This document shows positions 8,535 through 19,025 of a stretch of 64,000 nt of DNA, one piece after another. The first letter of the stretch is position 1. Each line of letters starts with the position of its first letter. Origin of the DNA: Moraxellaceae bacterium. Lineage in GTDB: Bacteria > Pseudomonadota > Gammaproteobacteria > Pseudomonadales > Moraxellaceae. The position numbers and the translations under genes are program-made. The notes beneath the pieces are model-generated. The model was not told the DNA's origin. It saw only the letters and a program-made list of their open reading frames with translations, and did no database searches. The stretch is taken from contig JAQZBP010000006.1 in NCBI GenBank assembly GCA_029237815.1, forward strand, positions 531,934-595,933, in the 5' to 3' direction.

Positions 8535-8732
8535 TCAGTGGGGATGCAGGGCGCGCGCCTGGCGGCGCAGCTCCTCCTCGATCAGGTGCAGCAGCTTCAC
8601 GGTCTGCCCGACAGTGCTGGCCTCCCTGCTGTCGTCGGGGCTCAGCTCTCGCTGCAAGGCCTCGAGCTGCAGGATCTGCCGGTGCAGGCTCTTGGGGTCG
8701 ATGTTCCTGAGAACCACTGTGTTGGGCAGCAT
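8535..8732 (-). CDS. Small conserved-looking hypothetical protein, 65 aa
   Basis: 65-aa ORF starting MLPNTVVLRNIDPKSLHRQI at 8732 with a strong GAGGAG ribosome site seven bases upstream. Mostly helical and amphipathic (LQLEALQRELS, VKLLHLIEEELRRQARALH), so a coiled-coil or helical-hairpin protein is likely. An open frame extends further upstream, but the ribosome site fixes this start. It lies between the HopJ gene and the quinone oxidoreductase on the same strand. I do not recognise a family. Confidence 0.55.
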   Translation of the reverse strand: MLPNTVVLRNIDPKSLHRQILQLEALQRELSPDDSREASTVGQTVKLLHLIEEELRRQARALHPH

Positions 8733-8820
8733 GACGGACTCCTCTCTGGCTGTGCCATTTCGGTATAGACCACGACCGCCACGCCTGCCATGCCGGCGGT
8801 CCCGTCCGGCTCGCCACGGG

Positions 8821-9795
8821 TCAGGCGGAATATCCGTCGAGGACGAGCGCCACCTTGCCCACATTGCGGTTGGCCGCCACCCATTCATGCGCGGCGGCGG
8901 CTTCCTGCAGTGGAAAGCGGCGGTCGACGACCGCGCGCAGCGCGCCCGTGGCAAAGTGGGGCCACACCTCCCTGCCCAGGCGCTCGATGAGGGCGCTTTT
9001 TTGCGCGGCCGAGCGGTTACGCAGGGTGGAGCCGATGATCCGCAGGCGTTTTGCCAGCAGCCGGCCGAGGTCCACGCGGGCATGGCGGCCACCCATGAGC
9101 CCGATCAGGACCAGTCGCCCGTCCGGCCGCAGCAGCGAGAGGTGCTCCTCCAGCGTCTCGCCAGCGACCGGGTCGAGGACGACGTACACACCGTCCGGCT
9201 TGAGAAGCGCCGCCAACGGCTCGCCCCGCAGCACGCCACCGGTGGCGCCGAGCTCAAGGCAGCGCTGCAGCTTCACGGCCGAGCCGACGCTGACGAAGCA
9301 GGGATTGCCGAACAGGCGGCAGAGCTGGATCGCGGCGGTCCCGACACCGCTCGCGCCCGCTGGCAGCAGTACGCGTTCGCCCGGCTGCAGGCGGGCTTCC
9401 TCATGGAGGTTGAGCCAGGCCGTGGCGAAGGCCTCGGGCAGGCAGGCCGCCTCGGCGAGGCTGAGCCCGGCGGGGACCGGCAGGCAGTGGTTGGCGTCGA
9501 CGCAGACATATTCGGCGTAGCCGCCGCCTGCGAGCAGGGCGCACACGGCGTCGCCGGGGCGCCATCGGGTCACGCCGTCGCCCACGGCATCCACGAGGCC
9601 CGCGCATTCCAGCCCGAGGATGGTGCTGGCGCCCGCAGGCGGGGGATACAGGCCCTGGCGTTGCAGGAGGTCGGCACGATTCACCGCGGTTGCATGGATG
9701 CGGATGCGCACCTCGCCTGCCGCGGGCTCGGGCGTGGCGGCCGTGCCCCAGGTCAGCCGGCCGCTGGAATCGATCAGGATGGCTTGCATGGACAT
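8821..9795 (-). CDS. NAD(P)H:quinone oxidoreductase, PIG3-type medium-chain dehydrogenase
   Basis: 324 aa, zinc-independent medium-chain dehydrogenase/reductase. The N-terminal GroES-like domain has VRIHATAVNRADLLQRQGLYPPP-type sequence (about 30-52) and a LGLECAGLV-like stretch. The NADPH-binding Rossmann segment has LLPAGASGVGTAAIQLCR (around 143-160). The zinc-binding Cys cluster of alcohol dehydrogenases is absent. The pattern fits the TP53I3/PIG3 quinone reductase group, soluble enzymes that reduce quinones or other small electrophiles. Monocistronic, divergent from the acyl-CoA dehydrogenase gene. The exact substrate cannot be read from sequence. Confidence 0.85.
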   Translation of the reverse strand: MSMQAILIDSSGRLTWGTAATPEPAAGEVRIRIHATAVNRADLLQRQGLYPPPAGASTILGLECAGLVDAVGDGVTRWRPGDAVCALLAGGGYAEYVCVDANHCLPVPAGLSLAEAACLPEAFATAWLNLHEEARLQPGERVLLPAGASGVGTAAIQLCRLFGNPCFVSVGSAVKLQRCLELGATGGVLRGEPLAALLKPDGVYVVLDPVAGETLEEHLSLLRPDGRLVLIGLMGGRHARVDLGRLLAKRLRIIGSTLRNRSAAQKSALIERLGREVWPHFATGALRAVVDRRFPLQEAAAAHEWVAANRNVGKVALVLDGYSA

Positions 9796-9985
9796 CTGTG
9801 CCTGGCAGCGGGGTTGCCGACAAAGGTACTCGTGCGGGCGCCGGTGTTGAACCCGGACGACGAACCAGGCCCGACCGAGGCCGACGTGGGCATCCCCGAG
9901 GCAGCCGTTGTCCCTGCTTTGCCGACTATGGGACGGCGCGCCAAGGCGCTACAATCGCGCGGTTTTTTCCTCAAGGGTTTCCGCC

Positions 9986-11131
9986 ATGTCTGCCATCGAT
10001 GCCGCCGAGTACGAACTGTTCCGCGACAACATCAAGCGTTTCCTCGAGAAGGAAATCGTTCCCCACTACGAGAAGTGGGAGAAGGACTCCTGGATGCCGC
10101 GCGACATCTGGAACAAGCTCGGCGAGAACGGCCTGCTGTGCGTCGACCAGAGCGACGAGTTCGGCGGTGCGGGCGTGCCTTTCCAGTACTCCATGCTGAT
10201 TCTGGAAGAGATGGCCCGTGCCGGCGTGTCGTCCCTGGGCACCGGCGTGTCGGTGCATTCCGACATCGTGGCCCCGTATATCCAGCACATCGGCACGCAG
10301 GAGCAGAAAGCCTACTGGATTCCCAAGCTCGCCTCCGGCGAGTGCGTGGGCGCCATCGGCATGACCGAGCCGGGCGCGGGCTCCGACCTTGCCAACATCC
10401 GCACCACGGCCATCAAGCAGGGCGATCACTACGTCCTGAATGGCTCCAAGACCTTCATCTCCAACGGCCAACACGCCGGCCTCGTGATCATGGCGGCCAA
10501 GACCGATCCCACTGCCGGCGCCAAGGGCGTGTCGCTGTTCCTGGTCGACACCACGCTGCCCGGTTTCGCCAAGGGCCGTAACCTCGAGAAGATCGGCCTG
10601 CACTCGCAGGACACCTCCGAGCTTTTCTTCGATAACGTGAAGCTGCCGCTCAATGCGCTGCTCGGCGAGGAAGGCAAGGGCTTCTCCTACATGATGCAGG
10701 AGCTGCCGCGCGAGCGCCTGAACATCGCGGTGCTGGGCGTGTATGCGGCCGAGGGCGTGCTCGACAGCACCATCGAGTACGTGAAGGACCGCAAGGCCTT
10801 CGGCGCCCCGCTGTCGCAGCTGCAGAACACCCGCTTCACGCTCGCCACCTGCAAGACCGACATCGAGGTCCACAAGGCCTTCCTGAACCAGTGCATCGCG
10901 CGCTACATGGAAGGCAAGCTGGACGTGCCCACGGCGGCCATGGTCAAGTTGTCCTGTACCGACCTGCAGGGCCGCGTCGCCGATGCCTGCCTGCAGATGC
11001 ACGGCGGCTACGGCTACATGTGCGAGTACCCCGTCTCCCGTGCCTTCGTGGACGCGCGCATCCAGCGCATCTACGGCGGCGCCAACGAGATCATGAAGGA
11101 AGTCATCGCGCGCTCCCTCGTGGGGCGCTGA
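9986..11131 (+). CDS. Acyl-CoA dehydrogenase
   Basis: 381 aa from the ATG at 9986 (AAGGG upstream); an open frame with TTG/ATG codons from 9908 is upstream noise. Three acyl-CoA dehydrogenase domains are visible: helical N-terminus, central beta domain with ECVGAIGMTEPGAGSDLA (acyl-CoA and FAD contacts, about 125-142), and C-terminal helices with QMHGGYGYMCEYPVSRAF and RIYGGANEIMKEVI. The family's catalytic Glu lies in this last region (YGGANEIMKE). It carries out FAD-dependent alpha,beta-dehydrogenation of acyl-CoA in beta-oxidation or amino-acid breakdown. It stands alone, followed by a strong terminator, so chain-length specificity cannot be inferred from context. Confidence 0.92.
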   Translation: MSAIDAAEYELFRDNIKRFLEKEIVPHYEKWEKDSWMPRDIWNKLGENGLLCVDQSDEFGGAGVPFQYSMLILEEMARAGVSSLGTGVSVHSDIVAPYIQHIGTQEQKAYWIPKLASGECVGAIGMTEPGAGSDLANIRTTAIKQGDHYVLNGSKTFISNGQHAGLVIMAAKTDPTAGAKGVSLFLVDTTLPGFAKGRNLEKIGLHSQDTSELFFDNVKLPLNALLGEEGKGFSYMMQELPRERLNIAVLGVYAAEGVLDSTIEYVKDRKAFGAPLSQLQNTRFTLATCKTDIEVHKAFLNQCIARYMEGKLDVPTAAMVKLSCTDLQGRVADACLQMHGGYGYMCEYPVSRAFVDARIQRIYGGANEIMKEVIARSLVGR

Positions 11132-11148
11132 CCTGACCGCGGTGCAGC

Positions 11149-11183
11149 AATAAAAAAGCGGGCCTGGTGCCCGCTTTTTTATT
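11149..11183. terminator. Bidirectional intrinsic terminator
   Basis: AATAAAAAAGCGGGC / GCCCGCTTTTTTATT hairpin with a CTGGT loop between the convergent acyl-CoA dehydrogenase and rsmB genes. A-runs and T-runs on both sides make it usable in both directions. Confidence 0.9.
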
Positions 11184-11200
11184 GCCCGCGCCGGGCCAGC

Positions 11201-12508
11201 TTATTCCGCCTTGGCAATGAGCGCGTAGTAGAAGCCGTCGGTAGGACCTGGGAACAGCTGCCGCCCGTGCGGCCGTGCTTCGCCCCAGGGGGCGGCAATC
11301 GGAATCTCGCGCGCATCAGGTGTCGCCGCAAGAAAGGCCGCGATCTGCAGCTCGTTTTCCGCCTTCAGGATCGAGCAGGTTGCGTACAGCATCCGTCCGC
11401 CCGGCATCAGCAGTGGCCAGAGCGCTTTCAGCAGGCGGGTCTGCTGAAGGGCTGTCTGTGCTACATCCGACTCGCGACGCAGCAGCTTGATGTCGGGGTG
11501 GCGACGGATGACGCCGGTCGCGGTACAGGGCGCATCCAGCAGGATGCGGTCGAAGCCGCGGCCATCCCACCATGCGGACGTTTCGCCGGCGTCGGCGGCC
11601 ACGACCTGCGCGCCCTGCAGTTGCAGGCGCTGCAGGTTCTCGTCGATGCGCAGGCAGCGCTCCGGCGAGATGTCCAGTGCCAGCAGCGTGATGCCCGGCG
11701 CCTGCTCCAGCAGGTGCGCGGCCTTGCCGCCCGGCGCAGCGCAGGCATCGAGCACATGCATGCCGGCGCGGCAGTCGAGCAGGGTGGCGCAAAGTTGCGC
11801 CGCCTCGTCCTGTACGGATACTGCGCCGGCGGCAAAGTCCGGAAGCTGGCGCACGTCCCCGACGTTGTCCACACGGATGCCGCTGTCGCTCCATTCGCAA
11901 ACAGCGGCAGCGATGTCTTCCTGCTGCAGTCGCGCCAGATAGTCCGGACGCGACGTGCGCTGCACATTCACGCGCAGGGTCAGCGCCGCCTCTTCGTTGC
12001 CGGCGGCCAGAATCTGGCCGGCGCGCTCGGCGCCCCAGTCCTTCTCCAGCGCGGTCTTCAACCAGAGAGGATGGGCATGTGCCATCCCTGCGGCCTGTGC
12101 TTCCAGGCTGTCCCTCTCGCGCAGGAAGCGGCGCAGCACGGCATTGATCAGCCCGGTGATACGGTCCTGCTTCAGCTCGCGTGCGGCATTGACCGTCTCG
12201 CTAAGCGCTGCGTGGTCGGGGATGCGCAAATCACGCAGTTGCGCGAGCCCGGTCAGGAGCAGCGCCTCGGCCATTGGCGACGGCGCCTTTTGCAGCAGCG
12301 GCTGCAGCAACGCCCGATAGTGCAGCGCATGGCGGCAGGTAGTGAAGGCGATGGCCTGCAGCAGGCCACGGTCCTGTGGCGCGACCTGGCCGAGCGCTGC
12401 GGGAAGGGTGTCGCTCAATGATTCTTTTCCGCCAAGCACGGGCACCAGGGCGCGTGCGGCGAGGGCGCGCGCACTGAGGCGCTCGGCTGTGCGGGGAGAG
12501 TGTTTCAT
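11201..12508 (-). CDS. rsmB: 16S rRNA (cytosine-967-C5)-methyltransferase RsmB
   Basis: 435 aa. The N-terminal 140 residues form a NusB-like helical domain (RALAARALVPVLGG, LLTGLAQLRDLRIPDHAALSE). The C-terminal part is a SAM-dependent m5C RNA methyltransferase: VLDACAAPGGKAAHLLE (SAM motif I), DAPCTATGVIRRHPDIK with a conserved Cys, and LYATCSILKAENE with the catalytic TCS cysteine. It modifies C967 of 16S rRNA. It is the last gene of def-fmt-rsmB; its ATG overlaps the fmt stop by four bases (ATGA). This gene order is common in gammaproteobacteria. Confidence 0.95.
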   Translation of the reverse strand: MKHSPRTAERLSARALAARALVPVLGGKESLSDTLPAALGQVAPQDRGLLQAIAFTTCRHALHYRALLQPLLQKAPSPMAEALLLTGLAQLRDLRIPDHAALSETVNAARELKQDRITGLINAVLRRFLRERDSLEAQAAGMAHAHPLWLKTALEKDWGAERAGQILAAGNEEAALTLRVNVQRTSRPDYLARLQQEDIAAAVCEWSDSGIRVDNVGDVRQLPDFAAGAVSVQDEAAQLCATLLDCRAGMHVLDACAAPGGKAAHLLEQAPGITLLALDISPERCLRIDENLQRLQLQGAQVVAADAGETSAWWDGRGFDRILLDAPCTATGVIRRHPDIKLLRRESDVAQTALQQTRLLKALWPLLMPGGRMLYATCSILKAENELQIAAFLAATPDAREIPIAAPWGEARPHGRQLFPGPTDGFYYALIAKAE

Positions 12509-13461
12509 GCGCCCAGCATCTGCCCGGGCGCCAACTGGTCGCGCCGGGCATTCAGCAGCTGCAGCACGGCGAGCGGCTTGCCCCCGGGGAGCTGCAGGGT
12601 CTCGATCATCAGCACGGTACCCTCGCCGGCGGCCACGCGAAGGCCATCGCGATCAGCAGCGATGATCATGCCAGGCGGGGCAGTGGTGGTCTGCCCGGCG
12701 TCAGACGCTTCCCAGATGCGCACGGTCTGCCCATTCAGCGTAGAGAAGGCGACCGGCACGGGGTTGTAGGCGCGCACCGCACAGGAAAGTTCGGCAGCCG
12801 ACCGCTGCCAGTCGAGGCGCGCCTCTTCCTTGCTGAGCTTGGTGGCATAGGTGGCGAGGGCGCTGTCCTGGGGTTCGCTCGGTAGCGCGCCGTCATTCAG
12901 TAGCTCGAGCGCGGCGACTAGCGCCTCCCCGCCCAGCAGCGCCAGTCGATCATGCAGGCTGGCGGCGGTGTCGTTCGGAGAGATGGGACAGCGCACCGTG
13001 TAGCGCATGGGGCCGGTATCGAGGCCCTCCTCCATCTGCATGATGGTGATGCCGGTCTCGCGGTCACCCGCCAGGATCGCGCGCTGGATCGGCGCGGCAC
13101 CGCGCCATCGCGGCAACAGGGAGGCATGGACGTTCAGGCAGCCGAGGCGCGGGACGGCCAGCACGGTCCGGGGCAGGATGAGGCCATAGGCGGCCACGAT
13201 CATCAGGTCCGGCTTCAGCTCCTCGAGTTCGGCCACCGCTACGGGGTCTTTCAGGCTCGGGGGCTGGAAGACGGGAATCCGGCGACTCAGCGCAAGCTCC
13301 TTCACCGGGCTGGCCTTCAGCTCGCGCCCGCGGCCCGCGGGCCGATCCGGCTGGGTATAGACGGCAATGACCTCGTGCTCGCCCTGCTGCAGCAGGGCCT
13401 TCAGGCTCTCGGCCGCAAACTCGGGGGTTCCAGCGAAGACAATGCGTAAAGGATGGTCCAA
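12505..13461 (-). CDS. fmt: Methionyl-tRNA formyltransferase
   Basis: 318 aa from a TTG at 13461, giving (M)DHPLRIVFAGTPEFAAESL, which aligns with the usual Fmt N-terminus. A longer frame with a TTG at 13512 would overlap def by 29 bases and add 17 unconserved residues. No in-frame ATG fits, so the start must be a rare TTG. Motifs: NVHASLLPRWRGAAPIQRA, carrying the conserved Asn-His region of the formyltransferase site, and GITIMQMEEGLDTGPM. The C-terminal tRNA-binding domain includes AVRAYNPVPVAFSTLNG. It formylates initiator Met-tRNA with 10-formyl-THF. It lies 22 bases after def and overlaps rsmB. Confidence 0.93.
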   Translation of the reverse strand: MDHPLRIVFAGTPEFAAESLKALLQQGEHEVIAVYTQPDRPAGRGRELKASPVKELALSRRIPVFQPPSLKDPVAVAELEELKPDLMIVAAYGLILPRTVLAVPRLGCLNVHASLLPRWRGAAPIQRAILAGDRETGITIMQMEEGLDTGPMRYTVRCPISPNDTAASLHDRLALLGGEALVAALELLNDGALPSEPQDSALATYATKLSKEEARLDWQRSAAELSCAVRAYNPVPVAFSTLNGQTVRIWEASDAGQTTTAPPGMIIAADRDGLRVAAGEGTVLMIETLQLPGGKPLAVLQLLNARRDQLAPGQMLGA

Positions 13462-13483
13462 TTTGTGAGTACTCGCTATCCGC

Positions 13484-13987
13484 TCAGGCCTGAAGCTTGT
13501 GCTGTTTCTCAAGCTTTTTCTTGATGCGATCGCGCTTGAGCGAGGAAAGGTAGTCCACGAAGAGCTTGCCGCTCAGGTGATCCATTTCGTGCTGGATGCA
13601 GACAGCCAGCAGGCCTTCGGCCTGGAGCTCGAAGGGCTTGCCCTCACGATCCAGCGCGTTGATGCGCACCCGCGCCGGCCGCTCCACGGTCTCGTAGAAG
13701 CCAGGCACGGAGAGACAGCCCTCGTCATAGGGCACCTTGTCGACGCAGAGCGGTGCGAGCGAGGGATTGATGAACACCAGGGGCTCGTTCTTGTCGTCTG
13801 AAAGGTCCATGACGATCAGTTGCAGGTGATGATCGACCTGGGTGGCGGCCAGCCCGATGCCCTGGGCGTCATACATGGTCTCGAGCATGTCATCCACAAG
13901 CTTGCGGATGTTGCTGTCGACCTCGCCAACGGGCTTTGCCTTGGTGCGCAAACGGGGATCGGGGAACTCGAGGATGGGCAGGATCAT
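13484..13987 (-). CDS. def: Peptide deformylase
   Basis: 167 aa from the ATG at 13987 ([15 protein letters not shown]); the longer frame to 14029 opens with a TTG and adds residues the family lacks. All three deformylase motifs are present: GIGLAATQV (about 44-52), EGCLSVPG (about 88-95, metal-binding Cys) and QHEMDHLSG (about 131-139, HExxH metal ligands and catalytic Glu). It removes the formyl group from nascent N-terminal Met and is functionally paired with fmt immediately downstream. Divergent from the LysM gene, as is common in gammaproteobacteria. Confidence 0.96.
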   Translation of the reverse strand: MILPILEFPDPRLRTKAKPVGEVDSNIRKLVDDMLETMYDAQGIGLAATQVDHHLQLIVMDLSDDKNEPLVFINPSLAPLCVDKVPYDEGCLSVPGFYETVERPARVRINALDREGKPFELQAEGLLAVCIQHEMDHLSGKLFVDYLSSLKRDRIKKKLEKQHKLQA

Positions 13988-14177
13988 AGGGGTGTGCCGG
14001 GACTGCTGCGACTTGGAGTAAACTCCCAAGTATGCTTGCTAAGATTTTGAAGGTACTGTAAAAGTCTGCTTATTGCGTCACAGAGCAGGCTGTTGCTGTG
14101 GCCCATTATATAGGGCCCGTTGCCGAAAAAGCGACCATAGCCGCCGTGCCGGTGCGACCGTCGCAAGGGAAACCATA

Positions 14178-15290
14178 ATGAAAAAAAGCCTCCTTGGAAT
14201 TGTGAGTGCCTGTCTCCTGGCAGGTGTTGTTCAGGCCGAAGAACCCGTCAAGGTGAAGCCCTCCGCACCGGAGCGCTATACGGTCTCAAAGGGCGACACG
14301 CTCTGGGGTATTGCCGGCCGCTATCTCGAGGATCCCTGGCGCTGGCCGGAAATCTGGGAAGCCAACAAGCAGGTCTACAACCCCCATCTCATTTTCCCCG
14401 GTGACGTCCTCCTCCTCTGCCAGATCAAGGACAAGGCCGTGCTGGTCGTTGACCAGGGCGGCGGTTGCGCCGAGGCCACAGCCCGCATAGCCGGCGGCGG
14501 CGGCCTGCCCGAGACCACCCAGATGGCGGATGGCACGGTGAAGCTGCATCCGAAGATGCGCGAGCTGCCGATGAGCCTCGCCATCCCCGCCATCCCCCTG
14601 AAGGACATCCAGCGCTACCTCAACGATTCTCGCGTCGTGACGCGGGAGGCCCTCGAGCGTGCGCCGTATGTCATCGGCAGCACCGATGCGCGTGTCGTGG
14701 CCGGTGCCGGTGACATCATCTACGTTCGCGACAAGAATGCCCTGCTGCAGCCCGAGGGCAGCTACGGCGTCTATCGTGGCGGCCTGACCTACGTGGATCC
14801 CGACACCAACGAGATCCTGGGCTTCGAAGCCGAAGACATCGGCGCCGGCAGCCTTTCCGACCTGCGCTCTGAAGTAGGCACCATGAAGGTAACCCGCACC
14901 ACGCAGGAAATCCGCGTCGGTGACAAGCTGCTGGAGAACCAGAGTGGTCCCGTGGCCCCGATTTTCCATCCGTCCAATCCCGAGGGCGTGAAGCCCGGCA
15001 AGATCCTCCGCGTATTTGGCAGCATCGGTTCCGCAACCCAGTTCAGCGTGATCGCGGTCAATCGCGGCACCCAGGATGGCGTCAAGCCGGGCCATACCTT
15101 TGCGCTGTATCGCAGGGGCGAGCTGATTTCCGACCGCGTTTCCCAGGAGGACATCAGGCTGCCCTCGGAGCGCACCGGTCTTGCCATGGTGTTCCGTGCT
15201 TTCGATCGCGTCAGTTATGCCCTGATCCTGAACTCGACCAAGGTGGTCAAGGTGGGCGACGAGATCCGTCCGCCGATCAGCGCTGACTGA
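14178..15290 (+). CDS. Secreted LysM-domain protein
   Basis: 370 aa from the ATG at 14178 (AAGGGA eight bases upstream; the frame opens earlier without support). N-terminal signal peptide MKKSLLGIVSACLLAGVVQA, then a LysM peptidoglycan-binding domain at about residues 33-82 (RYTVSKGDTLWGIAGRYL, NPHLIFPGDVLLL). The remaining 285 residues have no recognised catalytic motif. Homologues in this position, divergent from def and upstream of dprA, are widespread and usually annotated only as LysM peptidoglycan-binding proteins. Probably periplasmic or envelope-associated, contacting cell-wall glycan. Enzyme activity is not supported. Confidence 0.85.
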   Translation: MKKSLLGIVSACLLAGVVQAEEPVKVKPSAPERYTVSKGDTLWGIAGRYLEDPWRWPEIWEANKQVYNPHLIFPGDVLLLCQIKDKAVLVVDQGGGCAEATARIAGGGGLPETTQMADGTVKLHPKMRELPMSLAIPAIPLKDIQRYLNDSRVVTREALERAPYVIGSTDARVVAGAGDIIYVRDKNALLQPEGSYGVYRGGLTYVDPDTNEILGFEAEDIGAGSLSDLRSEVGTMKVTRTTQEIRVGDKLLENQSGPVAPIFHPSNPEGVKPGKILRVFGSIGSATQFSVIAVNRGTQDGVKPGHTFALYRRGELISDRVSQEDIRLPSERTGLAMVFRAFDRVSYALILNSTKVVKVGDEIRPPISAD

Positions 15291-15400
15291 TCAGGCGCCC
15301 TGCCCGTTCGGTTTCACACTTCCAGCCTGTTCTCGAGCCTCCCCCGACATGATTGAGTTGGGGGCAGGTTCAATCTTGCGGTAACTCTCCTGAGGCAAGG

Positions 15401-16552
15401 ATGCCCATGCAGACAATCCCGCCGGCGCAGTCCGTGGACTGGTTGCGCCTCTGGCGTCTCGTCCAGCAATCCTCCATCAGTACCAACAGTCTGCTGCGGC
15501 ATTTCGGTTCGCCAACAGTCGCGCTGGCGGCAACGCCTTCTGAATGGCGGGCCCTCGGCCTGTCCTCGGCGCGGGCCGAGCGACTGGCCAGTTGGCAGTA
15601 CGGCGACGACCCCGAGCTGGCCCGTGAAATGGCGGAGGGCGTGGCGGCCGATTTGGCTTGGTGCGAGGCGCCCGGCCAGCTCCTGTTGACGCTTCATCAT
15701 CCGGATTACCCGCCCCTGCTCCGCGAGATTGATGATCCGCCGCCCCTGCTGTTCCTTAAGGGCGACGCGTCGATCCTGCATCTGCCCCAGCTCGCGGTGG
15801 TCGGTACCCGCCATCCCTCGCTCACCGGGCGCTCCGATGCCGAGGCCTTCGCTGGCGAACTGGCGCGTGCCGGACTCATCATCACGAGTGGCATGGCGCG
15901 TGGCGTCGATGCCGCTGCACACCAGGGGGCGGTGCGCAGCGGTGGTAGGACGGTAGCCGTGCTCGGCACGGGAGCCGATCGACCTTACCCTCGCGAAAAC
16001 ACCCGTCTCTACCAGGGCATCGTGCAGGCGGGCGGTCTGATCGTCAGTGAGTTTTTGCCAGGTACGCAGCCGTTGGCCATGCACTTTCCCCGGCGTAACC
16101 GCCTGATCAGCGGATTGAGCCTGGGCGTTCTTGTCGTGGAGGCGGCGCCCGAGAGCGGCTCGCTGATCACGGCCCGGTTGGCGGCCGAGCAGGGGCGCAT
16201 GGTCTGGGCGCTGCCCGGCTCTCGGCACAATGTCCAGGCACAAGGCTGCCTCAGGCTCATTCGCGAGGGCGTCACCGCCGTGACGGAGGTGCAGCAGATA
16301 TTGGGAGATCTTCCGCCAATGCTGGGGGTCCTGCGTGAGCAGGCAACGAGGCCGTCCAGGGAGACGCCGGGCCCGGAGGTGAGCAGGGAGTTGCGGCTGG
16401 TCCTGGATGCTCTGGGCCAGGGGCCCCGGCATCCCGACTGGCTCATCTCCGCGCTCGGTCGTCCACCGGCGGCCATCCTGCGCGCGCTCTCGCAGCTAGA
16501 GATTGCAGGTCTCATAGCTTCTGTCCCCGGAGGTTACGAGCGCGTTCCTTGA
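15401..16552 (+). CDS. dprA: DNA-processing protein DprA (Smf)
   Basis: 383 aa from the ATG at 15401 (a second ATG at 15407 is possible; GAGGCAAGG lies just upstream). The Rossmann-like core has LAVVGTRHPSLTGRSDAEAF, ITSGMARGVDAAAHQGA and AVLGTGADRPYPRENTRLY, the hallmarks of DprA. A C-terminal winged-helix DprA domain is visible (VLDALGQGPRHPDWLISAL to ERVP). DprA binds incoming single-stranded DNA and loads RecA during natural transformation. Followed by tsaC, as in many gammaproteobacteria. Confidence 0.93.
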   Translation: MPMQTIPPAQSVDWLRLWRLVQQSSISTNSLLRHFGSPTVALAATPSEWRALGLSSARAERLASWQYGDDPELAREMAEGVAADLAWCEAPGQLLLTLHHPDYPPLLREIDDPPPLLFLKGDASILHLPQLAVVGTRHPSLTGRSDAEAFAGELARAGLIITSGMARGVDAAAHQGAVRSGGRTVAVLGTGADRPYPRENTRLYQGIVQAGGLIVSEFLPGTQPLAMHFPRRNRLISGLSLGVLVVEAAPESGSLITARLAAEQGRMVWALPGSRHNVQAQGCLRLIREGVTAVTEVQQILGDLPPMLGVLREQATRPSRETPGPEVSRELRLVLDALGQGPRHPDWLISALGRPPAAILRALSQLEIAGLIASVPGGYERVP

Positions 16553-16591
16553 GCGCGGACAATGAACGGGGCGGTGGTACACTGCGCCGCC

Positions 16592-18089
<1,498 letters not shown>

Positions 18090-18167
18090 GGACGGCGGTT
18101 CCCCCGCAACTAACCGATCAACCTGCAATTCCCGTGTCCCGGGCACAAGACTCAGGCAGGAGGCTCC

Positions 18168-18992
18168 ATGGACCGCTATTGCGTGTTCGGCAATCCGGTA
18201 GCGCACAGCAAGTCACCGCGTATTCACGCGACGTTTGCGCGACTTGCCGGCCAATCACTCCGTTATGAAGCCAGGCTCGCGGATAAGGATCACTTTTCCG
18301 ACGCCGTGCGGCAGTTCTTCGGAGAGGGTGGGCGTGGCTGCAATGTCACGGTGCCCTTCAAGGAAGAGGCGTGGCAACTGGCGGAGTCGAAAAGCGTGCG
18401 CGCCGAAAAAGCGGGAGCGGTGAATACGCTGCTGCTGGACGGGGCGGGCCGCCTGCATGGCGACAACACGGACGGCGTCGGACTGGTGCGGGACCTTACG
18501 AGCAATGCCGGCATCAACCTGGCTGGCAAGCGCATCCTGGTGCTGGGCGCCGGCGGCGCCGTGCGCGGTGTGCTGGGCCCTCTGCTGGCGGAACGGCCCG
18601 CCGAACTTGTCGTGGCCAACCGGACCGTTGCAAAAGCGGCGCAACTCGCGGCGCTCTTCAGTGACGAGGGGCCGGTGTCGGCCGCGGCGTTTGACGCGCT
18701 CGCCGGACGGTCCTTCGACCTCGTCATCAACGGGACGTCGGCCAGCCTGCAGGGCGAACTTCCGCCGCTACCAACGAGCATCTTTTCTGCCAATGCCCTG
18801 GCCTACGACATGATGTACGGTGCGGAGCCAACGGTTTTCCTGCGCTGGGCGCAGCAGCAGGGCGCGCAGGTCCGCGATGGCCTCGGCATGCTGGTGGAGC
18901 AGGCGGCCGAGGCATTCCGGCTGTGGCGCGGCGTGCAACCGCCAACGCAGCCGGTGCTTGAGGAGCTGCGCGCCGAGCTGCTGCGGGCGTAG
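18168..18992 (+). CDS. aroE: Shikimate dehydrogenase
   Basis: 274 aa with an AGGAGG-type ribosome site before the ATG at 18168. Substrate-binding motifs [18 protein letters not shown] and [11 protein letters not shown] (catalytic Lys in the NVTxPFK motif), then [13 protein letters not shown] with the catalytic Asp region, and the NADP Rossmann segment [15 protein letters not shown] with ANRTVAKA. It reduces 3-dehydroshikimate to shikimate with NADPH. The NRT motif after the Rossmann strand points to NADP preference. Downstream of hemF in the same direction. Confidence 0.96.
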   Translation: MDRYCVFGNPVAHSKSPRIHATFARLAGQSLRYEARLADKDHFSDAVRQFFGEGGRGCNVTVPFKEEAWQLAESKSVRAEKAGAVNTLLLDGAGRLHGDNTDGVGLVRDLTSNAGINLAGKRILVLGAGGAVRGVLGPLLAERPAELVVANRTVAKAAQLAALFSDEGPVSAAAFDALAGRSFDLVINGTSASLQGELPPLPTSIFSANALAYDMMYGAEPTVFLRWAQQQGAQVRDGLGMLVEQAAEAFRLWRGVQPPTQPVLEELRAELLRA

Positions 18993-19025
18993 CGAAAGCC
19001 GAGCTGAACTTCAGGGAGGATATTG

